A stretch of 64,000 bases of DNA from Streptomyces sp. CB02058. GTDB taxonomy: Bacteria > Actinomycetota > Actinomycetes > Streptomycetales > Streptomycetaceae. The stretch spans positions 924,943 through 988,942 of the forward strand of contig NZ_LIPG01000004.1 in the NCBI RefSeq assembly GCF_001905505.1, in the 5' to 3' direction. A program made the translations under genes and the position numbers. The notes under the pieces were generated by a model. That model searched no databases. It saw nothing but the letters and a program-made list of their open reading frames with translations, and was not told where the DNA came from. Positions within the stretch are counted from its first letter, which is position 1; every line of letters starts with the position of its first letter. Shown here one piece after another: positions 17,953-26,800 of this stretch.

Positions 17953-18804
17953 TCAGGCGTTCCAGACCGCGGCGACCGCCTCGGTGTGCGCGACGGACTG
18001 GGCGAGCCCGGCTCTCGCCGCCGCGGCCCTGCGAGCGGGGTCGAGCGAGTTGCGGCCGATCGCCTTCCTGGTGCCGGCGTCCGGGGTGATGACCTCGACC
18101 CGGGCGCCCGCCGCCTCCAGTTCGGCGGCCTGGGCGCGCGGCGCGGCGACCACCCTGCTGCCGCCCGCGGTGGGGGCGATCACGACGACACGCCCGTAGC
18201 CCGCGGCGAGCTGGGCGTTGGCCGGGGAGTGCACTCCCCCGTCGATCCAGCTGCCGCCGCCCGCGGTGACGACCGGCCAGACAGCGGGCACCGCGCAGCT
18301 GGCGGTGACCGCGTCGGTGAGCGGAACGGCTCCCGTCCGGTCGAAGGTGTGCAGGGCGCCGGTCGTCGCGTCCACGGCGGTGACCAGAAGATGGCGTCCG
18401 GGCCACTCCGGCGAGGGCAGCCGGCCGGCGATCATCGCTCGCCGCTCGGCCGGGGTCCCCGCCGGACGGCTGTCCCTGGCCAGGGTGCCGAGCCTGCGGC
18501 CGTACTCCTCGGGCGTACGCGAGGACATCACGGCGCGGGCGTAGCGGAGGATGGTGACGGGGCCGAGGCGGCCGGCCGGGCTCTTCTCGTTCTCCGGGTC
18601 GGCGAGCTGCTGTTCGTACAGCTCACCCACGGGGACGAGGCCCGAGGCGAGTTGTGCTCCCACGATGGCCCCCGCCGAGCTCCCGACGATCAGGTCGGCG
18701 GTGGAGAGGTCGACACCCGCCTTGGCGAGTCCGTGCAGGATTCCGGTTTCCCATGCGGTGCCGGTGACGCCTCCGGCACCCAGTACAAGAGCTGTGTCTG
18801 CCAT
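17953..18804 (-). CDS. Patatin-like phospholipase family protein
   Basis: A 283-residue patatin-fold hydrolase. The oxyanion-hole loop (LVLGAGGVTGTAWETGIL, residues 6-23), the nucleophile elbow GSSAG (about residues 42-46) and the catalytic Asp motif (SWIDGGVHSPANAQLAAGYG) are all present, so the Ser-Asp dyad is intact. Such enzymes hydrolyse acyl esters of lipids. No signal peptide is seen. It is first in a likely two-gene unit with the spermidine-synthase-like gene. Confidence 0.92.
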   Translation of the reverse strand: MADTALVLGAGGVTGTAWETGILHGLAKAGVDLSTADLIVGSSAGAIVGAQLASGLVPVGELYEQQLADPENEKSPAGRLGPVTILRYARAVMSSRTPEEYGRRLGTLARDSRPAGTPAERRAMIAGRLPSPEWPGRHLLVTAVDATTGALHTFDRTGAVPLTDAVTASCAVPAVWPVVTAGGGSWIDGGVHSPANAQLAAGYGRVVVIAPTAGGSRVVAAPRAQAAELEAAGARVEVITPDAGTRKAIGRNSLDPARRAAAARAGLAQSVAHTEAVAAVWNA

Positions 18805-18828
18805 GGGACCCAGTCTGTAGCACGGCGC

Positions 18829-18865
18829 GCGGCGCGCCTCCCCCGGGCCGGGGGAGGCGCGCCGC
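18829..18865. terminator. Terminator hairpin downstream of tuf3
   Basis: A perfect inverted repeat with 16-base arms (18829-18844 and 18850-18865, core GCGCGCCTCCCCC) and a five-base loop. It lies ten bases beyond the tuf3 stop codon and upstream of the patatin gene, separating the two transcription units. Confidence 0.8.
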
Positions 18866-18875
18866 GGATGAGCCG

Positions 18876-20045
18876 TCAGAGCAGGCCTGTGACCGTGCCG
18901 GCGCCGACCGTCCGGCCGCCCTCGCGGATCGCGAAACCGAGGCCGGACTCCAGCGGCACGTCACGGCCGAGCTCGACGGTCATGGTGACCGTGTCGCCGG
19001 GCCGCGCGACCGCCGCCTCGCCGAGGTCGACGTCCCCGACGACGTCCGCCGTACGGATGTAGAACTGCGGCCGGTAGCCCGTGGCGACCGGCGTGGCCCG
19101 GCCCCCTTCCCGGGCCGACAGGACGTACACCTGTGCGGTGAAACGCCGGCTGGGTGTCACGCTGCCCGGCGCCGCGACCACGTGACCGCGGCGGACGCGG
19201 TCACGCTCGACCCCACGCAGCAGCAGCGCGACGTTGTCCCCGGCCTCCGCGGACTCCATCGGCTTGCCGAAGGTCTCCAGGCCGGTCACGACCGTCTCGA
19301 TGTCCGCGCCGAGCACCGACACACGGTCCCCGACGCGCACCGTGCCGCGCTCCACGGCGCCGGTGACGACGGTGCCGCGACCGGTGATGGTGAGGACGTT
19401 CTCCACGGACAGGAGGAACGGCGCGTCGGTGTAGCGCACCGGCATCGGCACATAGGTGTCGACGGCGTCGAGCAGGCCCTCGATCGACGCGGTCCAGCGT
19501 GGGTCGCCCTGCAGGGCGCCGAGCCCCGACACGCGTACGACGGGCACGGTGGCCCCGCCGTAACCGTGCGCGGAGAGCAGCTCGCGGACCTCCAGCTCGA
19601 CGAGGTCGGTGAGCTCGGGGTCGCCCGCGTCGGCCTTGTTGAGGGCGACGACGATGTGGTCGACGCCGACCTGCCTGGCCAGCAGCACGTGCTCCGCGGT
19701 CTGCGGCATGATGCCGTCGAGCGCGGAGACGACGAGGATCGCCCCGTCGAGCTGGGCCGCTCCGGTGACCATGTTCTTGATGTAGTCGGCGTGTCCGGGC
19801 ATGTCGACGTGCGCGTAGTGCCGGGTGTCGGTCTCGTACTCGACGTGCGCGATGTTGATGGTGATGCCCCGCTGCGCCTCCTCCGGCGCCCGGTCGATCC
19901 GGTCGAAGGGCACGAAGGTGCCGGTGCCCCGGTCGCTGAGGACCTTGGTGATCGCGGCGGTCAGGGTGGTCTTGCCGTGGTCGACGTGGCCCATGGTGCC
20001 GATGTTGAGGTGGGGCTTGGTGCGCACGTATGCCGTCTTGGGCAT
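18876..20045 (-). CDS. tuf3: Divergent elongation factor Tu (Tuf3-like)
   Basis: A 389-residue EF-Tu, a little shorter than the main actinobacterial protein. All GTPase motifs are present: G1 GHVDHGKT (19-26), G3 DMPGH (81-85), G4 NKAD (136-139). Two usually invariant positions differ: Met-82 replaces the conserved Cys of DCPGH, and the G5 region reads SGL instead of SAL. The C-terminus ends TVGAGTVTGLL without the usual KII(K). S. coelicolor and S. ramocissimus carry such a divergent tuf3, reported to be expressed under stress rather than in normal growth. The gene stands alone, away from the fus-rpsLG operon. It may be a stress or antibiotic-tolerant EF-Tu; that is inference. Confidence 0.93.
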   Translation of the reverse strand: MPKTAYVRTKPHLNIGTMGHVDHGKTTLTAAITKVLSDRGTGTFVPFDRIDRAPEEAQRGITINIAHVEYETDTRHYAHVDMPGHADYIKNMVTGAAQLDGAILVVSALDGIMPQTAEHVLLARQVGVDHIVVALNKADAGDPELTDLVELEVRELLSAHGYGGATVPVVRVSGLGALQGDPRWTASIEGLLDAVDTYVPMPVRYTDAPFLLSVENVLTITGRGTVVTGAVERGTVRVGDRVSVLGADIETVVTGLETFGKPMESAEAGDNVALLLRGVERDRVRRGHVVAAPGSVTPSRRFTAQVYVLSAREGGRATPVATGYRPQFYIRTADVVGDVDLGEAAVARPGDTVTMTVELGRDVPLESGLGFAIREGGRTVGAGTVTGLL

Positions 20046-20096
20046 GGCTCGTTCCTTGGTGTTCGAAGCTGAGAGAGAAGACCCCAGGGCCCCGCC

Positions 20097-20139
20097 GACC
20101 CTCCCCTTGCGGGGTCCGCCGGACTGTCGGGGGAGGGTC
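20097..20139 (-). promoter_or_regulatory. Leader hairpin upstream of tuf3 (possible attenuator)
   Basis: In the tuf3 leader, 52 bases before the start codon, a perfect 10-base inverted repeat (GACCCTCCCC at 20097-20106, complement at 20130-20139) encloses a smaller hairpin (GTCC-GCC-GGAC). The right arm covers the stop codon of a short reading frame at 20138-20296. A short frame ending inside a strong hairpin is the layout of an attenuator, but no T-run follows, so this is only a candidate. Confidence 0.4.
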
Positions 20140-20296
20140 AGCTTCGGGCGCCGCCGAAGGGCGCCGCGGCAGCGGTGGACGCTGCGTCGTTTGCTGCTGC
20201 TGCGACAGCGGTCGCAGGGCTCACGGCAACCTTCGGCGTGTCCGCGACTGCGGACTGCGCTGCGAGGAAGGCGTACCGGAACATGTCCCTGAGCAT
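20138..20296 (-). CDS. Possible 52-codon leader ORF upstream of tuf3
   Basis: A reading frame of 52 residues starting MLRDMFRYAFLAAQSAVAD and continuing with an Ala/Val/Pro-rich tail, ending inside the hairpin at 20097-20139. It could be a leader peptide whose translation affects tuf3 expression, or a chance frame. No good ribosome binding site precedes the ATG at 20296, which argues against it. I do not recognise any homologue. Confidence 0.25.
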   Translation of the reverse strand: MLRDMFRYAFLAAQSAVADTPKVAVSPATAVAAAANDAASTAAAAPFGGARS

Positions 20297-20367
20297 GGCG
20301 GAACGGCGCGTCGGGGTCGAATGGTTTTCGTGACGCCCGTTCCACGGGCCGTGCGGGGTCGGGCCGT

Positions 20368-20964
20368 TCAGGCTCCGGTGCTGTTCCCCTTGCCGAAGGC
20401 CCATGCCTCGATGTCGCGGTAGTGGATCGGCCCACGGCTGCGGCCGACGTTGCTGCCGACCAGGTGCAGGCGTTCGGCGGGCCATCCGCGACCGGTGAAT
20501 CCGGCGAGCCCCTCGGCGATCTCCGCAGCCGACGACCTGTCTCCCCGGCGGGCCCGAGCCAGCGTCAGATGCGGACGCAGGGGCCTGTCCTCGAAGGCGA
20601 TACCGCAGTTCTTGACGACCGTACGGACCTCCGCGGCAAGCATGTTCAGCTCGTCGAGCTCTCCGTCGATCCCGCTCCAGAGCACCCGGTCGTCGAAGAC
20701 CCCGCTGCCCCGCAACGCCAGGCGCACAGGCCGGTGGTCCGCCGCGAGGCCGGAGAGCGGCGCGCGCAGGAGCGGAACGGCCTCGGCCGGGAGCTCCCCG
20801 AGGAAGGCCAGGGTGATGTGCCAGTCCTCGATGCGGTTCCACCGCATCCGCGGGTACGTGCCGTACGCGAGGCGTAGTTCCCGGGCCAGTTCTTCCTTCG
20901 CGTGGTCCGGCGGGGCGAGGGCGATGAACACGCGTACGGTCGCGGGCTGAGTCTGATTCTCCAC
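20368..20964 (-). CDS. thpR: RNA 2',3'-cyclic phosphodiesterase
   Basis: A 198-residue 2H phosphoesterase of the LigT/ThpR family. Both catalytic H-x-T-x motifs are present (DWHITLAFLG and RPHLTLARARRG), as expected for opening 2',3'-cyclic phosphates on RNA ends. The start is taken as the GTG at 20964, which gives VENQTQPATVRVFIALAPP; an upstream ATG at 21084 would add a Pro/Ser/Arg-rich stretch with no homology. It lies alone between tuf3 and the divergent TVP38-like gene. Confidence 0.9.
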   Translation of the reverse strand: MENQTQPATVRVFIALAPPDHAKEELARELRLAYGTYPRMRWNRIEDWHITLAFLGELPAEAVPLLRAPLSGLAADHRPVRLALRGSGVFDDRVLWSGIDGELDELNMLAAEVRTVVKNCGIAFEDRPLRPHLTLARARRGDRSSAAEIAEGLAGFTGRGWPAERLHLVGSNVGRSRGPIHYRDIEAWAFGKGNSTGA

Positions 20965-21159
20965 ACCGGACTTCGTACCCCATCGGGGTGGCCGACGGGA
21001 CGGGCAGGGTCCCGTGGGAGAAGGGTCGGCAGGGGAAGCGGAACCCCGGGCGGCATCCGTGTCCGCCCCGTCCCTGTCACGCATCCGCGATACGGCCGTC
21101 GCATGCTTGCAGCACGCACATTACGGCGATCACACATACGTTTCGGTTACGCTCCCCAG

Positions 21160-21873
21160 ATGTTCGACCCCGTCCCCGCAACACGGCCGTCCGCCGGCCT
21201 CGCAGTGCGCTGTACGAGGGCGCTGCTCTCCCCCTGGTCCCGGTTCTCCCTGCTCGTGGCGGTCCTGCTGGCCTCCGCGGTCGGCATGCTGCTGTTCGAA
21301 CCACAGCGGCTGCTCGCCTCAGGCTGGCCACCCCAGCTGACGGGTTCGGCGGCGGCGATGCTGTTCGGGGTGGCGTACGGCGTGTGCACCGTGGCGTTCG
21401 TGCCGCGCCCGCTGCTGAACCTCGCGGCGGGCGCGCTCTTCGGCTCGCAGACCGGGCTGGCGGCGGCCCTGGCAGGCACGGTGCTGGGGGCGGGTGTCTC
21501 CTTCATGCTGGGACGGGTGCTGGGCCAGGACGCGCTGCGTACGCTGCTGCGCGGGAAGTGGCTGAAGGCCGCGGACGGGCTGCTGAGCAGGCACGGGTTC
21601 CGCTCGATGCTCGCGATACGGCTGTTCCCCGGCGTGCCGTTCGCCGCGGCCAACTACTGCGCGGCGACCTCGCGCATGGGCTATCCGCCGTTCCTCCTCG
21701 CGACCGGGCTCGGGTCGATCCCCAACACGGCCGCGTACGTCGTCGCCGGAAGCCAGGCCACCTCTCCGACGTCGCCCGCCTTCCTGGCGGCCATGGGCTT
21801 CATCGTGCTCTCCGGCGTGGGCGGGGCCCTGATCGCCTGGCGCAGGCGGCACCGGCTGGGCGGCGGCTCCTGA
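21160..21873 (+). CDS. TVP38/TMEM64 family membrane protein
   Basis: A 237-residue membrane protein of the VTT (DedA-like) superfamily. Landmarks are FVPRPLLNLAAGALFG, which replaces the DedA acidic motif, GTVLGAGVSFMLGRVLGQD, and FRSMLAIRLFPGVPFAAANYCAA with the conserved Arg. About six hydrophobic segments are visible. Members are thought to move lipids or affect envelope function, but the cargo is not known. The ATG at 21160 is used; no clear ribosome binding site is seen, so the start is uncertain. Confidence 0.87.
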   Translation: MFDPVPATRPSAGLAVRCTRALLSPWSRFSLLVAVLLASAVGMLLFEPQRLLASGWPPQLTGSAAAMLFGVAYGVCTVAFVPRPLLNLAAGALFGSQTGLAAALAGTVLGAGVSFMLGRVLGQDALRTLLRGKWLKAADGLLSRHGFRSMLAIRLFPGVPFAAANYCAATSRMGYPPFLLATGLGSIPNTAAYVVAGSQATSPTSPAFLAAMGFIVLSGVGGALIAWRRRHRLGGGS

Positions 21874-21998
21874 ACGAGGGCCGCTGAGCCGGGGGTAGCG
21901 ACCGGCTGTTCACCTACAAGCGATACGCTGCGCGCGACCGACAGAGGATGTCGGGGCCGTGACGTCCCGTCCCCTTTTTCTGACCACATCCGCACACT

Positions 21999-22023
21999 GC
22001 CGACGGCCTTTGCGACCGTCGGC
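21999..22023 (+). promoter_or_regulatory. Leader hairpin upstream of uppP
   Basis: A perfect eight-base stem (GCCGACGG at 21999-22006, CCGTCGGC at 22016-22023) with a nine-base loop, 35 bases before the uppP start. It lies in the 185-base gap after the TVP38 gene and could be an mRNA leader structure or a weak terminator of the upstream gene. Confidence 0.4.
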
Positions 22024-22058
22024 CGTTGCATGAGCACCTCCGGGATGGCCAAAGCCCC

Positions 22059-22931
22059 ATGAGCTGGTTCGAATCATTCGTCCTGGGCCTCGTTCAGGGA
22101 CTGACCGAGTTCCTGCCGATCTCCTCCAGCGCGCATCTGCGGCTGACCGCGGCGTTCGCGGGGTGGCACGACCCGGGCGCGGCGTTCACCGCGATCACGC
22201 AGATCGGCACGGAGGCCGCGGTCCTCATCTACTTCCGCAAGGACATCGCGAGGATCGTCTCGGCCTGGTTCCGGTCCCTGACCAATGCCTCGATGCGCAG
22301 CGACCACGACGCCCAGATGGGGTGGCTGGTCATCATCGGCTCGATCCCCATCGGCGTGCTCGGAGTGACGTTCAAGGACCAGATCGAGGGCCCCTTCCGC
22401 GACCTGCGCCTGATCGCGACGACCCTGATCGTGCTCGGCATCGTCCTCGGCATCGCGGACCGGCTCGCGGCGCGCGACGAGAGCGGCGGCAAGCACCGCG
22501 TGGTCAAGGAGCGCAAGTCCCTCAGGGAACTGGGGGTCAGGGACGGTCTGATCTTCGGCTTCTGCCAGGCGATGGCGCTGATCCCGGGTGTCTCCCGCTC
22601 GGGCGCCACCATCAGCGGTGGCCTGCTGATGGGTTACACCCGCGAGGCCGCGGCCCGCTACTCCTTCCTGCTGGCGATCCCCGCCGTGCTGGCCTCGGGT
22701 GCCTTCGAGCTGAAGGACGCGGGCGAGGGCCACGTCTCCTGGGGGCCGACGATCTTCGCGACCGTCATCGCGTTCGCCGTCGGCTACGCCGTCATCGCCT
22801 GGTTCATGAAGTTCATCACGACGAAGAGCTTCATGCCGTTCGTCATCTACCGCGTGCTGTTGGGCATCCTGCTGTTCGTACTGATCGGAGCCGGTGTGCT
22901 GAGCCCGCACGCGGGCGAGTCCGCGGGCTGA
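22059..22931 (+). CDS. uppP: Undecaprenyl-diphosphatase
   Basis: A 290-residue BacA-type integral membrane phosphatase that recycles undecaprenyl diphosphate to the monophosphate carrier for peptidoglycan and other envelope polymers. The two signature motifs are intact: GLTEFLPISSSAHL (residues 14-27, with the catalytic Glu and Ser) and PGVSRSGATI (about residues 179-188, with the Arg). Eight or more hydrophobic segments are present. The ATG at 22059 starts the conserved MSWFESFVLGLVQG; an ATG at 22026 would only add a non-conserved stretch. Over-expression of this family gives bacitracin tolerance in other bacteria. Confidence 0.96.
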   Translation: MSWFESFVLGLVQGLTEFLPISSSAHLRLTAAFAGWHDPGAAFTAITQIGTEAAVLIYFRKDIARIVSAWFRSLTNASMRSDHDAQMGWLVIIGSIPIGVLGVTFKDQIEGPFRDLRLIATTLIVLGIVLGIADRLAARDESGGKHRVVKERKSLRELGVRDGLIFGFCQAMALIPGVSRSGATISGGLLMGYTREAAARYSFLLAIPAVLASGAFELKDAGEGHVSWGPTIFATVIAFAVGYAVIAWFMKFITTKSFMPFVIYRVLLGILLFVLIGAGVLSPHAGESAG

Positions 22932-22959
22932 GCCCCTTCTCCCGCGCGTGACATCCCGG

Positions 22960-22984
22960 CTCCCGGACCGTCTCGGTCCGGGAG
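22960..22984 (+). terminator. Terminator hairpin after uppP
   Basis: A perfect ten-base stem (CTCCCGGACC at 22960-22969, complement at 22975-22984) with a five-base loop, 28 bases after the uppP stop codon. Confidence 0.75.
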
Positions 22985-23100
22985 TCAGTCATTTCGCCGA
23001 TGACGCGGGGGCGCGGCGGAGGGAGGTTGTACGCGGTCGCCGGGGTCGCCCGCCGGCCGTGCACCCGCCTCCATCCGTCCCCCCTCTCACGGGAGAACCC

Positions 23101-23883
23101 ATGCACCTCACCCGCCCGGTCGGAGCCGTCGTACTCGCCCTCGCGCTCGCCTCGGTCCCCGTGGCCACGGCGAGCGCGTCGCCCGAGGCGGCGGAGGTGA
23201 ACTACGTCGCCCTCGGCGACTCCTACGCCTCGGGCACCGGCGCCGGCAGCTACTCCGACGTCGCGTGCACCCGGAGCCGCAACGCCTATCCCGCGCTCTG
23301 GGCCGACGCCAACGACCCGGCCTCCTTCACCTTCGCCGCATGCGGCGGCGCGAAGATCCCCGATGTGCTCGACGACCAGATCGGCGAACTGGACGCGGAC
23401 ACCACGCTGGTCAGTCTGAGCATCGGGGGCAACGACTCCGGGTTCGCTTCGACCATGCTCAGCTGTCAGTACTCCACGCAGTCGGCCTGCGAACGTGCCC
23501 TGGCGACAGCCGGGGAGTACGTCGTGAACGAGCTGCCGGGCGAGCTGGACAGCCTCTACGCGGCCGTACGGGCCGCCGCTCCCGGCGCCGAGGTCGTCGT
23601 CGTCGGATACCCGCACCTCTACAAGGAGGGCGGCCTCTGCCTCGGCGGGCTCAGCTCGGCCAAGCGCACGGCCGTGAACGCGGGTTCGGACCTGCTCAAC
23701 GAGACGATCGCCGGCCGCGCGGAGGCGGCCGGCTTCACCTTCGTGGACGGCCGGCCCGCCTTCGCCGGGCACGAGATCTGCACGAGCGACGCATGGATCA
23801 GCAGTTCGAACGTCCACCCGACGGCCGAGGGACACGCGTCCGCGTATCTCCCGGCCTTCGGCGCGGCCGTGTCGGGGAGCTGA
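23101..23883 (+). CDS. Secreted SGNH/GDSL esterase-lipase
   Basis: A 260-residue protein with a signal peptide (residues 1 to about 27, ending ATASA) and an SGNH-hydrolase domain. Block I is YVALGDSYASG (Ser-41 as nucleophile), block III is SIGGNDSGF and block V is NVHPTAEGHASAY with the catalytic His. Six cysteines in the mature part fit the three disulfides typical of Streptomyces secreted lipases of this group. It probably hydrolyses lipid esters outside the cell. The ATG at 23101 is preceded by GGGAGA. It ends only two bases from the convergent nitrate reductase gene. Confidence 0.93.
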   Translation: MHLTRPVGAVVLALALASVPVATASASPEAAEVNYVALGDSYASGTGAGSYSDVACTRSRNAYPALWADANDPASFTFAACGGAKIPDVLDDQIGELDADTTLVSLSIGGNDSGFASTMLSCQYSTQSACERALATAGEYVVNELPGELDSLYAAVRAAAPGAEVVVVGYPHLYKEGGLCLGGLSSAKRTAVNAGSDLLNETIAGRAEAAGFTFVDGRPAFAGHEICTSDAWISSSNVHPTAEGHASAYLPAFGAAVSGS

Positions 23884-23885
23884 CC

Positions 23886-26800
23886 TCAGTACACGTCGCG
23901 CACGTACCGCTTGTCGGCGGCGAGCTGCTTGACGTACAGAGCGGCGGCGTCCTCCTGGAGCCCGCCGTGGGCCACGGCGATCTCGCGCAGCGCCCGGTCC
24001 ACGTCCTTGGCCATCCGGGAGGCGTCGCCGCAGACGTAGAAGTGGGCGCCGTCCTGGAGCCAGGACCACAGTTGGGCGCCGTGCTCGCGCATCCGGTCCT
24101 GGACGTAGATCTTGGCCCGCTGGTCCCGCGAGAAGGCGGTGTCGAGCCGGGTCAGGGTGCCGTCGCCGCGCAGGGAGTCGAGTGCGTCCCGGTAGTAGAA
24201 GTCGGTCGCACGACGCTGCTCGCCGAAGAACAGCCAGTTGGGCGCCCGGTGCCCCAGGGCACGCCGTTCGTCGAGGAATCCGACGAACGGCGCGACCCCG
24301 GTGCCGGGTCCGATCATCACCATCGGGGTGGCCGGGTCGGCGGGCGGGCGGAAGTGCGGGGCGCGCTGGACGAACAGGGGGACGGGGCTGCCTTCGGCCG
24401 CGTCGGCGAGGAAGGTCGACGCCACGCCCTTGCGGACGCGGCCGTGCCGGTTCTCGTAGCGGACCACGGAGACGGTGAGCCGCACGAGGCCGGGGTCGGT
24501 GAGCGGGCTGGAGGATATGGAGTAGAGCCTCGGCTTGAGACGCTTGAGGACGCCCGCCCACTCGGCCGCCGTAGCACGGACGGCGTGCTCGGCGATGACG
24601 TCGACGGCCTGTCTGCCCCAGGTCCACTGGGCGAGTTCACCCTTGTTGTCCGGGCGCAGCAGCTTCTTGAGGGTGCGGTCGTGGGTGCGGTCGGAGACGA
24701 GGCGCAGCAGGCCGGGGGTGATGCGGGCGATGTCCAGGTGGCGGTGGAGCGCCTCGCCGAGGGGCACGGACCCGAGGCCCGTCAGCTCCACGGGGTCCGC
24801 CGCGTCCAGACCGGTGACGGCGAGCCATTCCGCCACGAGTTCCGGGCAGTTGAGCGGCTCCACCCCGAGCGCGTCACCCGCCTCGTAGGTGAGGGGGACG
24901 GGGCTCTCGCGGGTGTCGAAGGTGAACTGGCGTACTTCCTTGGTGGCTCCGGGGAGGCTGAGCAGTGTGTTGCCGACGAGGCGCCCGGTCGCGCTCCGGA
25001 CGGTGCGGGCGGGTGCCGCGGGACCGGGGGCCGGCCCCGCGGCCGGTGCGCCGGACACCGCCGGGGCGCCCAGCGCGGCGAACACGTCGTCGAGCCACCG
25101 GCCCGCCGGTTCCTCGTAGTCGGGTTCGCAGTCCGTGCGCGGGACGAGCCGCTCGGCGCCCAGTTCACCGAAGCGTTCGTCGAGCCGCCTGCCGTGCCCG
25201 CAGAAGTCGTCGTACGAGGAGTCCCCGAGGGCGAGGACGGCATAGCGCACGCCGTCCAGCCGGGGGGTGTCGGGCGCGTTGAGCGACTCCCAGAAGCCGG
25301 AGCCGTTGTCCGGGGCGTCGCCGTCGCCGAAGGTGCTGGTGACGACCAGCAGGTCGGCGGCGCGCGGGAGCTTCTCCAGCGGGCTGTCGTCCATTCCCAG
25401 GAGGGTCGGCGCCCGTCCTTCGGCGGCGAGCCGCTCGGCCGCGGCCGTGGCGACCTCCTCGGCGTTGCCGGTCTGCGACGCCCACAGGACCACGATCTGC
25501 CGGCCGGGCGCCGCATCGGACGCCGGCTCGGCCCCGGAGTGCTCCCGGGCCGCCTCGCCCGGTGCGCGCGAGAACATTCCGGCCAGCACGCCGTTGACCC
25601 ACAGCGCGTGGTCCGGCTCGAACGGCGCGTGCGCCGGGAGTACGGGGGTGCCCCCGGTCTGCGTGCCGAGTCCGGCGAGGAAGCCGGCCAGGTAACGGCG
25701 TTCGTGCGCGGCCAGCACGGGCGGAGCCGCGTCGGCGATCCCGAACACCCCGGCCAGGGCGGCGGCGGGGCCCGCGAGCGGCACGGACACGACGGCGGGC
25801 CCGGGAGCCGCGGCGGGCACGGGGGCGACGGCGGCGACCTTCGCCAGGGTCACGGCGCACACCTTGAACTCGGGCTGGAAGGACACCGGGTCGACCGCGT
25901 CGTTGGTGACCGCGTTGACGCTGAGGTACTCGCCGAAGAGGTCGTTCCAGTGGAAGGGCGCGAAGCAGTCCCCGGACCGCACCCGGTCGGTCACGACGGC
26001 CGGCAGGACGGCCCTTCCGCGCCGTGAGGCGACCTCGACGGAGTCGCCCTCGCCGATCGAGAGGGCCTCGGCGTCCTGGGGGCTGATCTCCACGAAGGGG
26101 CCCGGGTTCAGCCGGTTGAGCTTGGCGACCTTTCCGGTCTTGGTGAGGGTGTGCCACTGGTGCTGGAGGCGACCGGTGTTGAGTACGAACGGGAAGTCGT
26201 CGTCGGGCATCTCGGCGGCGGGCATGTGCGGGCGGGCGAAGAACACCGCGCGGCCGCTCGCCGTGGGGAAGGCCAGCCGGGGCACGCTTCCGTCGGGGCG
26301 GACGGTCAGGGTCTGACTGACCCCGTCGTTGAGGTAGCGGACCGGGTTGCGGTCGGGCCCGTCCGGGGAGGCGCTGGGCCACTGGACGGGTGCCCCGCGG
26401 AGCCGCTCGTAGCTGACCCCGCGCAGGTCGTAGCCGGTCCTCGGGTTATGGGCCCGCTTGATCTCCTCGAAGATCTCCTCGGCGCTGCTGTAGGTGAAGG
26501 CGTCCTCGTACCCCATCTCGCAGGCGATCCGCGCGATGATCCGCCAGTCCGGCCAGGCCTCGCCCGGCGGGTCCACGGCCTGCCTGCCGAGCGTGAGGTT
26601 CCGCTCCGAGTTGATCATCACGCCCTCGGCCTCGCCCCACAGCGCCGCGGGCAGCGCCACATCGGCGTACGCGTTGGTCTCGGTCTCGGAGAAGACGTCC
26701 TGGGTGACGACGAACTCGGCTGCTTCGAGGCCCTCGATGACGGTGCGCCGGTTGGCCACGGACGCCACGGGGTTGGTGCAGATGATCCAGCAGGCCTTGA

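Noticed and set aside
23265..26027. A 920-codon plus-strand frame crossing the GDSL gene and the nitrate reductase gene
   Set aside because: It is out of frame to the first and antisense to the second, with no motif of its own.
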